Assembly (NCBI GenBank): GCA_017414435.1
Contig: JAFQMN010000006.1
Span: 62,001 to 126,000, forward strand
Length of the DNA: 64,000 bases
Direction of reading: 5' to 3'
Source of the DNA: Oscillospiraceae bacterium
Lineage (GTDB): Bacteria > Bacillota > Clostridia > Oscillospirales > Ruminococcaceae
The notes beneath the pieces were generated by a model. The model was not told the DNA's origin, ran no database searches, and saw only the letters and a program-made list of their open reading frames with translations. Position 1 is the first letter of the stretch. Each line of letters begins with the position of its first letter. Position numbers and translations under genes: made by a program. Positions 36,712-44,519 of this stretch are shown in pieces.

Positions 36712-37305
36712 ATGAACTTTAATATAGTGGAATTTGAGGCATCATTTGGAACAAGCAAACAAATAAAGCCTTCTTGTTGCCCTGAATTTGTGTTTGTCGG
36801 ACGTTCTAACGTTGGTAAGTCATCTCTTATTAATAAGCTTTTTAACAGAAATAAGTTGGCACGTGTTAGTTCTATGCCAGGGAAAACTGCTACAATCAAT
36901 TTTTTTAAGTCTGAAGCGGTTAGATTTGTAGATTTGCCCGGCTATGGGTATGCCAAAACCTCTAAGAAAGAGAAAACCAGGTGGAACGAACTGATTAACG
37001 GTTACTTTTTGGGTAACAGAAACATTGCTATAGTGTTTCTGTTACTAGATATTAGAAACAAACCGTCTAACGAAGATATGATTATGATTAGTATGCTAAA
37101 ACAGATGCAAATACCGTTTACTATTATATTTACAAAAGTAGATAAGATAGCAAAAACGAAAATTCCTGATCAAATAAAATATATTAGCTCATTTATCAAT
37201 ATGGGCAATGTAAAAAGTTTAGCTTTTTCTGCAGAAACCGGACAAGGAGTGGCAGAGATTAAAACTTTAATTGATAAGATTTTAAATAAATTAAACAAGA
37301 AATGA
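36712..37305 (+). CDS. ysxC: Ribosome biogenesis GTP-binding protein YsxC/EngB
   Basis: TRAFAC GTPase needed for large-subunit assembly. G1 G-R-S-N-V-G-K-S-S is near residue 29, the switch T is in P-G-K-T-A-T, G3 is D-L-P-G-Y-G-Y-A, G4 is T-K-V-D-K and G5 is F-S-A-E-T. 197 residues from ATG 36712, behind GAAAGG; a GTG three codons earlier overlaps that SD. It is usually next to lon; here it lies between yraN and the dCMP deaminase gene. Confidence 0.95.
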   Translation: MNFNIVEFEASFGTSKQIKPSCCPEFVFVGRSNVGKSSLINKLFNRNKLARVSSMPGKTATINFFKSEAVRFVDLPGYGYAKTSKKEKTRWNELINGYFLGNRNIAIVFLLLDIRNKPSNEDMIMISMLKQMQIPFTIIFTKVDKIAKTKIPDQIKYISSFINMGNVKSLAFSAETGQGVAEIKTLIDKILNKLNKK

Positions 37306-37313
37306 GGTATTAT

Positions 37314-37790
37314 ATGGAAAACAGACTTGGCTGGGATGAATATTTTATTAAAATGGCGTTTTTGGTGGCAGAACGTTCTACCTGTTTAAGAAGACATGTT
37401 GGGGCTATTATTGTTAAAGAGAATCGGGTTATTTCTACTGGATATAATGGCGCGGGTTCTGGAATTGAAGATTGCCGTGTTATTGGATGCATTAGAGATG
37501 AATTAAAAATTGAATCTGGCAAAAATCAAGAAATCTGCAGAGCTATTCATGCTGAGCAAAATGCAATAATTCATGCGGCTTTGCAGGGCGGGAATATTTC
37601 AGGAAGTACCCTTTATTGCACTCATTCACCATGTATAATCTGTGCTAAAATGATAGTGAACGCCAAAATAAAAAGGGTGGTATGTTGCCACACTTATTCA
37701 GAGGAAGCGTTTATTAATATATTAAAAGAGGCTCAAATTAAATTTGAGACAATTAAAGAGCCGAACTTGAACATTAGTAAAAAGATTTAG
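37314..37790 (+). CDS. dCMP deaminase family protein
   Basis: Zinc cytidine/deoxycytidylate deaminase fold. H-A-E-Q-N-A-I supplies the zinc His and catalytic Glu, and C-T-H-S-P-C-I-I-C supplies the zinc cysteines. The N-terminal W-D-E-Y-F-I-K-M-A and R-R-H-V-G-A-I-I are typical of dCMP deaminase/ComEB. It would make dUMP for thymidylate synthesis. I chose ATG 37314, six bases after GAGG; another ATG at 37302 overlaps the ysxC stop but has a poor SD. 158 residues. Confidence 0.92.
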   Translation: MENRLGWDEYFIKMAFLVAERSTCLRRHVGAIIVKENRVISTGYNGAGSGIEDCRVIGCIRDELKIESGKNQEICRAIHAEQNAIIHAALQGGNISGSTLYCTHSPCIICAKMIVNAKIKRVVCCHTYSEEAFINILKEAQIKFETIKEPNLNISKKI

Positions 37791-37800
37791 AGGAAAAAAA

Positions 37801-38745
37801 GTGGAGGATAGAAAGATTTTATTCATTGCCGGGCCAACAGCTGTGGGCAAAACAGATTTATCTTTAAAGTTAGCAAAAATTTTTAATGGCGAAATTATTA
37901 ATGCAGATTCAATGCAGATTTATTGCGGAATGGATATTGGAACGGGTAAGCCTACCTTGCAAGAAAGGAAGCATATTCCTCATCATATGTTTGATGTGGC
38001 AAAACCTTGTGAAACATTTAACGTAGTAACTTACCAAAGTATGGCTTTAAATATTATTGAAAAAATTCTAGAACGAGGCCATCTACCAATTGTTGTAGGA
38101 GGAACCGGTCTCTATATTAGTGCATTGTTTTATGATGTTAAATTTGAAACCGCACCTAGTAATGAACTTACTAGAAAGAAGATAAATGAAATGATTGATG
38201 AAAAAGGATTAGATGAAATTTATAATATGCTTAAAAAATGCGATAGTTATGCGGCAAATTTTATAAACAGAAACGACAGAATACGTATAGTTAGGGCTTT
38301 AGAATTACAGCAAAATGCATTAACCACCAAAAGGGAAAAACGTGCTAATTGGTGTAAACAAATGAGATGCTACATTGGGAAGTATAAAGTAAAATCAAAT
38401 TTGTTTATATTAAATTGTGAACCAAGAGAACGCCTTTATAGTAGAATAAATGATAGGGTAGATGCTATGGTGAAAGATGGTTTGTTACAAGAAGTAGAGT
38501 TGCTTTATCAGAAAGGAATGGGACAAACGGCAAGGCAAGCAATTGGTTATAAAGAATTTTTCCCATTAATAAATGGTGAATCAGTTAATTGTAAAGAAGT
38601 TGTTGACACCATTAAGCAGAATACTAGACATTATGCCAAGAGACAATTAACTTGGTTTAGGCAAATGAAAGAGGCTAGTTGGATTTCTGCAGAGGATAGT
38701 ATGAAAAGAATTATAGAACAATTGCAGATAAAATCAAGTTACTAA
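37801..38745 (+). CDS. miaA: tRNA dimethylallyltransferase
   Basis: Adds dimethylallyl to N6 of A37 in tRNAs reading UNN codons, using DMAPP from the MEP pathway. The P-loop is G-P-T-A-V-G-K-T (about residue 12), then N-A-D-S-M-Q-I-Y, D-I-G-T-G-K-P and V-G-G-T-G-L-Y-I. The Q-A-I-G-Y-K-E-F block is in the C-terminal half. 314 residues. GTG start behind AGAGGA. It closes this operon: a terminator follows. Confidence 0.96.
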   Translation: MEDRKILFIAGPTAVGKTDLSLKLAKIFNGEIINADSMQIYCGMDIGTGKPTLQERKHIPHHMFDVAKPCETFNVVTYQSMALNIIEKILERGHLPIVVGGTGLYISALFYDVKFETAPSNELTRKKINEMIDEKGLDEIYNMLKKCDSYAANFINRNDRIRIVRALELQQNALTTKREKRANWCKQMRCYIGKYKVKSNLFILNCEPRERLYSRINDRVDAMVKDGLLQEVELLYQKGMGQTARQAIGYKEFFPLINGESVNCKEVVDTIKQNTRHYAKRQLTWFRQMKEASWISAEDSMKRIIEQLQIKSSY

Positions 38746-38757
38746 TGCTTTTTAGTT

Positions 38758-38784
38758 AGAAGGTATATTATATCTTCTTTTTTT
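38758..38784 (+). terminator. Intrinsic terminator after miaA
   Basis: Arms AGAAGGTATA and TATATCTTCT (one G-U) with almost no loop, followed by seven T at 38778-38784. Confidence 0.75.
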
Positions 38785-38789
38785 ACAGC

Positions 38790-38818
38790 AAAAATATCTC
38801 CAGCATAACTGGAGATAT
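38790..38818 (-). terminator. Intrinsic terminator of the M18 aminopeptidase gene
   Basis: Perfect ten-base arms 38794-38803 and 38809-38818 with a five-base loop. Read on the - strand it is followed by TTTTT. It faces the miaA terminator, giving clean convergent termination. Confidence 0.85.
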
Positions 38819-38844
38819 ACAGAAACTTTAAGTATGAATAAGAA

Positions 38845-40251
38845 TCACATTAGAAAGGCAGAAATAGCTTTTAACATCATATATGCATCTAACTTAGATA
38901 CAATTTCATAAGGAGAATGCATCGATAAAATAGGTACACCAATATCTATAACTTCAATGCCTAGGTTAGCAATAAACCTAGCAACGGTTCCTCCACCACC
39001 TTGATCTACTTTGTTTGAACTAGTCTGCCATGCTATTTTATTTTTATTTAAAGTGTTCACTATTCTTCTAGTAAATTCTGCCCTTGCTTCAGATGTTCCT
39101 GCTTTGCCTCCGCCTCCTGTATACCTAGAAATGCATATTCCATGGTTTAAATACGCACAATTATTCCTTTCATACGCATGTGCCCAAGTAGGATCAAATG
39201 CAGCCTTAACATCTGCAGAAAGGCAGATACTATTTTCTACACATTCTAAATACATATTAATATCCATTTTACATAGCATCATTAAATAGTTTTTAAGCAT
39301 GTCTGATGCCAAACCTGTATTGCCATCACTACCAATTTCCTCACGATCTGTAAACACGCTTATTGTTGTTTGCTTGTTGTTTTTCGTCTGCAGTTCTGCC
39401 ATTAACGAGGCATAAACGCACACTTTGTCATCTTGACCATAGCCACCAATTAAGCTTTTATCTAAACCAATATTCTTTGCATTAAATGCTGGAACTAAAG
39501 ATAAGTCTGCACAAATTAGATCTTCTTCAGTTATATTATACTTTTTATTTAATAATTTTAGTATACTAAACTTAGCATCACTATTTTCATTTTTTTCTTT
39601 AAACGGTAAACTACCTGCAATAACATTAAGTTGTTCTCCCGCAATAACTTCTCCCCACATTCTTTCTCGGTCATTCATTCTGTCTAGATGCGGTAGCAGA
39701 TCTGTTATGCAAAATGTAGTATCATCACTTGGTTCTCCTATAATTACTTCTATAACTTTTTCATTTTTACCTGCTATAACGCCGTGTAAAGCTAGTGGAA
39801 TAGTAATCCAGTGATGCTTTTTTATTCCGCCATAATAATGAGTTTTAAACATGGCAAGTTCGCTATCGGAATATAGCGGTTTAGTTTTCAAATCTATTCT
39901 CGGAGAGTCCACATGCGATGCTACAATACATGTACCGTTGCTTAATTGGGAATTCCCAATTGTAGATAAGATAATAGACTTGTTTTTTATATTGAAATAT
40001 ATTTTATCACCAGGTTTATAATTAATATTTTTATCGAACCTTTTATAACCATATTTAGTAGCAATTTGTTGAATGTATTTTATAGTTTCTCGTTCGGTTT
40101 TGCAATTGTTCAAAAAATTAATATATTTCTGGGTGTACTTGTCAGCTTCTATTTGAATTTTGCTACTTAATTCTGCTATATGTTTAGGCTTAAATTCTAA
40201 TTCTTCTTTTTTATCTTTTATTTTTTTAGTTTTTTTCTTTTTTTCCATCAT
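38845..40251 (-). CDS. M18 family aminopeptidase (aspartyl aminopeptidase-like)
   Basis: Zinc aminopeptidase of the M18 family, cytosolic, preferring acidic N-terminal residues in known members. Metal and catalytic motifs are A-S-H-V-D-S-P-R near residue 113, G-Y-G-Q-D-D, D-R-E-E-I-G-S-D-G, D-P-T-W-A-H and the C-terminal S-M-H-S-P-Y-E. 468 residues, with a lysine-rich N-terminal extension (MMEKKKKTKKIKDKK). ATG follows AAAAGGAG on the - strand. Its promoter region has two 0A-like boxes, so it may respond to Spo0A. Confidence 0.93.
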   Translation of the reverse strand: MMEKKKKTKKIKDKKEELEFKPKHIAELSSKIQIEADKYTQKYINFLNNCKTERETIKYIQQIATKYGYKRFDKNINYKPGDKIYFNIKNKSIILSTIGNSQLSNGTCIVASHVDSPRIDLKTKPLYSDSELAMFKTHYYGGIKKHHWITIPLALHGVIAGKNEKVIEVIIGEPSDDTTFCITDLLPHLDRMNDRERMWGEVIAGEQLNVIAGSLPFKEKNENSDAKFSILKLLNKKYNITEEDLICADLSLVPAFNAKNIGLDKSLIGGYGQDDKVCVYASLMAELQTKNNKQTTISVFTDREEIGSDGNTGLASDMLKNYLMMLCKMDINMYLECVENSICLSADVKAAFDPTWAHAYERNNCAYLNHGICISRYTGGGGKAGTSEARAEFTRRIVNTLNKNKIAWQTSSNKVDQGGGGTVARFIANLGIEVIDIGVPILSMHSPYEIVSKLDAYMMLKAISAFLM

Positions 40252-40309
40252 AAATTTTCTCCTTTTTTATATCTTATCACATCTTTATAATTAACGTGAT
40301 ATCATAATA

Positions 40310-40338
40310 AATATAATATAGACAAAAATATATTACAA
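40310..40338 (-). promoter_or_regulatory. Possible promoter of the M18 aminopeptidase gene
   Basis: On the - strand, TTGTAA (40333-40338) and TATATT (40310-40315) are 17 bases apart. The 0A-like boxes end about 21 bases upstream of the -35, a layout close to that of the Usp-like gene. Confidence 0.4.
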
Positions 40339-40356
40339 TTGAATATTTACTGTTTC

Positions 40357-40376
40357 ATTTGCCGAATTTTGTCGAA
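40357..40376. promoter_or_regulatory. Tandem 0A-like boxes upstream of the M18 gene
   Basis: TGCCGAA at 40360-40366 and TGTCGAA at 40370-40376, ten bases apart, fit the Spo0A box pair. The core 40357-40374 equals 34152-34169 at 17 of 18 bases. Confidence 0.5.
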
Positions 40377-40512
40377 CCTTTGAGTAGTACATAATGATAT
40401 TTTTACATAAACCCAGGCAGCGTTCTGCTGTAATATTACAAAAATTATTTACATGTATATATAGTACTTAAACTCTAAAGATGCAAAAAATCATTTTTTT
40501 ATTAGTAAATAG

Positions 40513-40542
40513 TTGACTAACAAATGAATTGTGTGATATAAT
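40513..40542 (+). promoter_or_regulatory. Promoter of rpsT
   Basis: TTGACT at 40513-40518 and a perfect TATAAT at 40537-40542 with an 18-base spacer. The leader that follows can form a nine-pair stem (40552-40560 with 40576-40584, one G-U) upstream of the SD. Confidence 0.75.
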
Positions 40543-40614
40543 AAACAATGTAATTATTGCTTATTAATATTATTTGCAATAGTTAATTTATATGAATTTT
40601 AGGAGGAATATATA

Positions 40615-40866
40615 GTGCCAAATATCAGATCGGCAAAAAAAAGAGTAAAAATTGAATCTAAGAGAAAGATGCATAATAAAATTTTAAAAACAAATCTTAA
40701 AACTGTAATTAAGCGGGCAAAAGCTTCTGCTGTAAAAGATGGAAAAATAAGTGTAGACGCTTTTAAATTGGCTGTAAAAAAAATAGATCAAGCAGCAAAT
40801 AAAGGGATAATCCATAAAAATTGTGCAGCCAGAAAGAAATCTCAGTTGGCCAAAATGTCTCATTAA
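40615..40866 (+). CDS. rpsT: 30S ribosomal protein S20
   Basis: Small 16S-binding protein, 83 residues, highly basic and helical. The N-terminus M-P-N-I-R-S-A-K-K-R-V and the C-terminal G-I-I-H-K-N-C-A-A-R-K-K-S-Q-L are family marks. GTG start directly behind AGGAGGA. S20 genes often use non-AUG starts, which lowers translation. Confidence 0.96.
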   Translation: MPNIRSAKKRVKIESKRKMHNKILKTNLKTVIKRAKASAVKDGKISVDAFKLAVKKIDQAANKGIIHKNCAARKKSQLAKMSH

Positions 40867-40926
40867 ATAAAAGCTTAAAAGTTAGTGTCTATAAAAATAT
40901 CTGCTTTTCAGTTTAGGGGTGAACAT

Positions 40927-41484
40927 ATGAAACCAGTTGAATTTAATACAGCATTTGTGGGATTTAATAAAACAGAAGTGTTAGATTACATCTCGTGCCT
41001 AACAAAAGAATTTAACAAAGTAACTGAGGGACATCAAAAAAAGATAAAAGAATTAACAGAACAAAACAGTACAATAGCTAGTGAAATTAACAGCAAAAAT
41101 GAAACAATTAAGCTTTTAGAACAAGAAATAAAAACCATGAATGCCCGAATAGATGAACTTAATAATAAAGAAGCCACTTATAATTCTGCAATAGAAAATG
41201 TAGGAGCGGCTATGCTTACCATTAAAAAAACAGCGAACTCTTTGTTAGAAGAAGCAGAAAACAAAGTGCGTACATTTGTTTCCAGCTTTTCTAACATGAA
41301 GGAAAATGCCTGCAATAACATATTATCGTTTGAGCGAAATTTAAAAGAAATTAATATAACAGTTAACAATGCAACTGCTAATTTTAATAATCAAGTAGAA
41401 GGTGCTTTATCTTCTTTGTTGGAGTTACGCGAAGGGTTAATGAAGATGGACATTCTTAATGAAGATTTCGATAAAATAAAATAA
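40927..41484 (+). CDS. divIVA: DivIVA domain protein
   Basis: 185 residues. The N-terminal DivIVA domain is recognised by the short membrane-binding start followed by F-V-G-F-N-K-T-E-V-L-D-Y-I (about residues 10-22). A coiled coil runs from about 23 to 80 and a second helical region to the end. DivIVA proteins mark negatively curved membrane at poles and septa in Gram-positives. ATG 40927 follows AGGGGTGA; an in-frame GTG at 40885 has no SD. It may be cotranscribed with rpsT. Confidence 0.85.
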   Translation: MKPVEFNTAFVGFNKTEVLDYISCLTKEFNKVTEGHQKKIKELTEQNSTIASEINSKNETIKLLEQEIKTMNARIDELNNKEATYNSAIENVGAAMLTIKKTANSLLEEAENKVRTFVSSFSNMKENACNNILSFERNLKEINITVNNATANFNNQVEGALSSLLELREGLMKMDILNEDFDKIK

Positions 41485-41493
41485 TACACTTTT

Positions 41494-41515
41494 CAGTTTG
41501 TGTTAACACAAACTG
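41494..41515. promoter_or_regulatory. 22-bp perfect palindrome after divIVA
   Basis: CAGTTTGTGTTAACACAAACTG is self-complementary over all 22 bases. It lies nine bases after the divIVA stop and six before the SRP RNA. No T-run follows, so a protein-binding operator is as likely as a weak terminator. Confidence 0.55.
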
Positions 41516-41521
41516 TATCTT

Positions 41522-41629
41522 GTGCAATGCAGAAAACACTAGCAATAAAACGCTATGAACCATGTTAGGCGGGAAACCGAGCAGCATTAAATGGTAGTTT
41601 TATGTGTTAGAACATTTTCTGCATTGCAG
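41522..41629 (+). ncRNA. ffs: Signal recognition particle RNA, small bacterial form
   Basis: The terminal arms pair over 14 bases (41523-41536 with 41615-41628). The apical part has the Ffh-binding hallmark: GTTAGG on the 5' side, a CGG-GAAA-CCG tetraloop stem and AGCAGC on the 3' side, then outer CCAT/ATGG pairs. Length about 108 bases fits the 4.5S-like type without an Alu domain. Position just upstream of dnaX matches the scr-dnaX order of Firmicutes. Exact ends are estimated. Confidence 0.9.
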
Positions 41630-41646
41630 AATATATTATATCCAAT

Positions 41647-41683
41647 TGCACGTAAATGGGCAAAGCCATAATGTGCATTTTTT
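41647..41683 (+). terminator. Intrinsic terminator of the SRP RNA gene
   Basis: TGCAC/GTGCA outer stem (41647-41651 with 41673-41677) and an inner TGG-GC/GC-CA stem, followed by TTTTTT at 41678-41683. Confidence 0.7.
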
Positions 41684-41721
41684 CTGTAATATCTGTAAAT
41701 ACATTGTAGAGGTGCTCAATA

Positions 41722-43098
41722 ATGTATAAAGCATTATATAGAAGATCTAGACCAAATAGATTCAGTGAGATTGTTGGGCAAGAGCATATATCTTTAACTC
41801 TAAAGAACGAAGTAATTAACGGAACATTCTCTCATGCGTATATCTTCACAGGAAGTAGAGGAATTGGGAAAACAACAACAGCTAAAATATTAGCTAAGGC
41901 GCTTAATTGTGCAGCACTTCAAAATGGTGAACCATGTTGTGAATGCAATATTTGTAAAGGCATAGATGCTGGGAACATTCCAGATGTTCAAGAAATTGAT
42001 GCAGCGAGTAATACTGGCGTAGATAATATTCGCGCAATTAAAGAAGATGCTCAATTTGCTCCAACTGTTGGGAAATATAGAGTCTATATAATAGATGAAG
42101 CACATATGTTGAGCATTGGGGCATTTAACGCATTGCTTAAAATTATGGAGGAGCCACCAAACAATGTAGTTTTTATTTTGGCAACAACCCAAATTAATAA
42201 GATCCCGGCAACTATACTTTCTAGATGCCAGAGGTTTGATTTCTTAAGGCCATCTGTTTTGACAATAGAGCAATTGTTGTTAAAAGTTGCATCTAAAGAA
42301 GATATTGCTATAAATAGTGATGCAGTTAGACTGATAGCTGTTTTATCTGATGGCGGAATGCGTGATGCACTTTCTTTGTTAGATGTATGTAGTAATGTTA
42401 GTAACGGTAAAGTTATTGATGAATCACTTGTGGAAAGCATTGCCGCAATTCCATTAGATAAAGAATGCTTAAATTTATTAGAAGCAGCTATAAACAGCGA
42501 TTATGAACTATGCATAAAGATTATAAACGAATGCTATGTTAAAGCAGTAGATATCAGTTCTTTATGTGAAAGCTTATTAAGGCATTGCCGTAATATACTT
42601 TTATTAAAAACATGTAAAAAAGAGATAAATTTGCTGGAAATCTCGCAAAAAAGTTTGAAAAAAACTCAAGAAATTGCATTTAAAATCTCATTAAATCAAA
42701 TAATGTTAATATTAGAAGAAATAAAATTAGCTTATGAAAAATTAAATAAATCTTCTATGCCTAAAATTGAACTGGAACTTTGTTTACTGAATTTATGCAA
42801 AAAACTCCATGTTTTACCTGTAAATGAATGTAATAGCAATCAAGCTTCTGAGGATGAGTCTTTTAGAATTAAAAATTGGCAGCAAGTAATAGAGTGTTTA
42901 ACAGAAACAAATTCTATATTAGCTGGTGCTTTAAACGATTCCAGTGCATATATTAAAAATGATACTGTGCTGATTGATTCTGAGAATAGCATATTTTTAG
43001 AACTAATCCGTAATGATGAGAATGCAAAAAAAGACTTAAAAGTGGCGATGGTTAAAATATTAGGAAAACGCTATAGAATTGGGCCATATAAAAAATAA
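41722..43098 (+). CDS. dnaX: DNA polymerase III subunit gamma/tau, short form
   Basis: Clamp-loader ATPase. P-loop G-S-R-G-I-G-K-T is near residue 44, the zinc-binding C-x8-C-x2-C-x2-C follows (CAALQNGEPCCECNIC), Walker B-type D-E-A-H-M-L is near 126 and sensor L-A-T-T is near 155. 458 residues is short for Firmicutes, where tau usually exceeds 530; the C-terminal tau extension is reduced. ATG follows GAGGTG. The usual partners yaaK/ebfC and recR do not follow; recA does. Confidence 0.95.
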   Translation: MYKALYRRSRPNRFSEIVGQEHISLTLKNEVINGTFSHAYIFTGSRGIGKTTTAKILAKALNCAALQNGEPCCECNICKGIDAGNIPDVQEIDAASNTGVDNIRAIKEDAQFAPTVGKYRVYIIDEAHMLSIGAFNALLKIMEEPPNNVVFILATTQINKIPATILSRCQRFDFLRPSVLTIEQLLLKVASKEDIAINSDAVRLIAVLSDGGMRDALSLLDVCSNVSNGKVIDESLVESIAAIPLDKECLNLLEAAINSDYELCIKIINECYVKAVDISSLCESLLRHCRNILLLKTCKKEINLLEISQKSLKKTQEIAFKISLNQIMLILEEIKLAYEKLNKSSMPKIELELCLLNLCKKLHVLPVNECNSNQASEDESFRIKNWQQVIECLTETNSILAGALNDSSAYIKNDTVLIDSENSIFLELIRNDENAKKDLKVAMVKILGKRYRIGPYKK

Positions 43099-43136
43099 AA
43101 CGTTATAAAACCATAAATTAAGGAGAATTTATTTTT

Positions 43137-44195
43137 ATGGAAGACAAACAAAAAGTGTTAGAAGCAGCAATATTCCAAATTGAAAAGAATTTTGGCAAAG
43201 GCTCTATTATGAAGTTAGGGCAAAACGCTCTAAATATCGAGGCTATTCCAACTGGTTCAATTTCTTTAGATCTAGCTTTAGGGGTGGGAGGGTTCCCAAG
43301 AGGAAGAATTATTGAAATTTTTGGACCAGAAAGCTCTGGGAAAACTACAGTTGCACTTCATGTAGTTGCCTCTGCACAAAAGATGGGTGGAACTGCTGCG
43401 TTTATAGATGTTGAGCATGCGTTAGACCCGGTGTATGCTGCAGCATTAGGTGTTGATGTTGATTCATTGTTAGTTTCTCAACCAGATACAGGAGAGCAAG
43501 CATTAGAAATAACAGAAACATTGGTGCGTTCCGGCGCCATTGATGTTATTGTTATAGACTCTGTTGCAGCACTAGTACCTCGGCAAGAAATTGAAGGCGA
43601 TATGGGTGATGCCCATGTTGGCTTGCAGGCACGGCTTATGTCTCAGGCCCTTAGAAAGTTAACTGCAATAATTTCTAAAACAAATTGTGTGGCATTGTTC
43701 ATTAATCAATTGCGTGAAAAAGTAGGTATAATGTTTGGAAACCCAGAAGTTACCCCAGGTGGACGTGCGCTAAAGTTTTATTCTTCGGTTAGGTTAGATG
43801 TTAGGCGCATTGAAACTCTAAAAAATGGTACAGAAGTTATTGGGAATAGAACTAGATGCAAAGTAGTAAAAAATAAAGTTGCACCGCCATTTAGAGAAGC
43901 CGAGTTCGACATTATGTATGGTAGTGGTATCTCTAAAGAAGGTGAACTGTTAGATATTGCCACTAAAAAAGATATTATAAGTAAAAGTGGAACATGGTTT
44001 AACTATGGTGAGGTTAGGCTAGGACAAGGGAGAGACAATGCAAAAGAATACCTTAAGAATGACCCAGATTTAATGAAAGAAATAAGTGAAAAAGTATTAG
44101 GAAGCATTGCTAAAGACAATCCAAAATTAGAAAAAGAACAGCAAAAAAATGAATTAGAAACAACGGGGAATAATGTAAAAAAGGAAAAGAAGTAA
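43137..44195 (+). CDS. recA: Recombinase RecA
   Basis: Strand-exchange ATPase and SOS co-protease. Walker A G-P-E-S-S-G-K-T is near residue 62, D-V-E-H-A-L-D-P near 91, Walker [11 protein letters not shown] and the L2-loop region [15 protein letters not shown]. 352 residues with a lysine- and glutamate-rich C-terminus. ATG behind TAAGGAG. I see no clostridial LexA box directly upstream. recX follows after 12 bases. Confidence 0.99.
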   Translation: MEDKQKVLEAAIFQIEKNFGKGSIMKLGQNALNIEAIPTGSISLDLALGVGGFPRGRIIEIFGPESSGKTTVALHVVASAQKMGGTAAFIDVEHALDPVYAAALGVDVDSLLVSQPDTGEQALEITETLVRSGAIDVIVIDSVAALVPRQEIEGDMGDAHVGLQARLMSQALRKLTAIISKTNCVALFINQLREKVGIMFGNPEVTPGGRALKFYSSVRLDVRRIETLKNGTEVIGNRTRCKVVKNKVAPPFREAEFDIMYGSGISKEGELLDIATKKDIISKSGTWFNYGEVRLGQGRDNAKEYLKNDPDLMKEISEKVLGSIAKDNPKLEKEQQKNELETTGNNVKKEKK

Positions 44196-44207
44196 GGTGA
44201 CTTAAAA

Positions 44208-44519
44208 ATGATTCAAGATTTTGAAGAAGCACTTAAATTAGGAGAAAATCTGTTTTTTGAACGAAAATTTGGACGTATTAGGGTTAGAAAAGAATTAGAA
44301 AAAAAAGAAATAAATACAAATGTTATAGAAAAAGTTATGGAAAAATTAGATCCAGGATTTGAAGAACGACATATCAAATATATTATCTTGAATAAATATG
44401 GTCGCCGCATTTTTATTGATCAAGAACGTGAAAAAATTGTTAGACTTATGGTTAGGTATGGATACGATGCAGATAAAGCAGTTTATGTTTTAGACTGTTT
44501 AGAAAGAGCGGAACTTTAA
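44208..44519 (+). CDS. recX: RecX-like regulatory protein, short
   Basis: 103 residues of three-helix repeat character: R-K-F-G-R-I-R-V-R-K-E-L, R-H-I-K-Y-I-I-L-N-K-Y-G-R-R and V-R-L-M-V-R-Y-G-Y-D, which are RecX-type repeats. Family members are commonly 150-270 residues, so this is a minimal form. Position directly after recA supports the call. ATG follows AAGGTGA. The stop overlaps the rimO ATG by one base. Confidence 0.8.
   Translation: MIQDFEEALKLGENLFFERKFGRIRVRKELEKKEINTNVIEKVMEKLDPGFEERHIKYIILNKYGRRIFIDQEREKIVRLMVRYGYDADKAVYVLDCLERAEL

Larger units (their letters stand above)
40252..40512. other. Divergent intergenic region between the M18 gene and rpsT
   Basis: No gene is seen. It holds a - strand promoter and tandem 0A-like boxes toward the M18 gene and AT-rich sequence toward rpsT. 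A small inverted repeat CAGC/GCTG near 40420 is too short to interpret. Confidence 0.5.

Noticed and set aside
39011-39289. Open frame on the + strand inside the M18 aminopeptidase gene
   Set aside because: It is antisense to a clear family protein and has no SD or motif.
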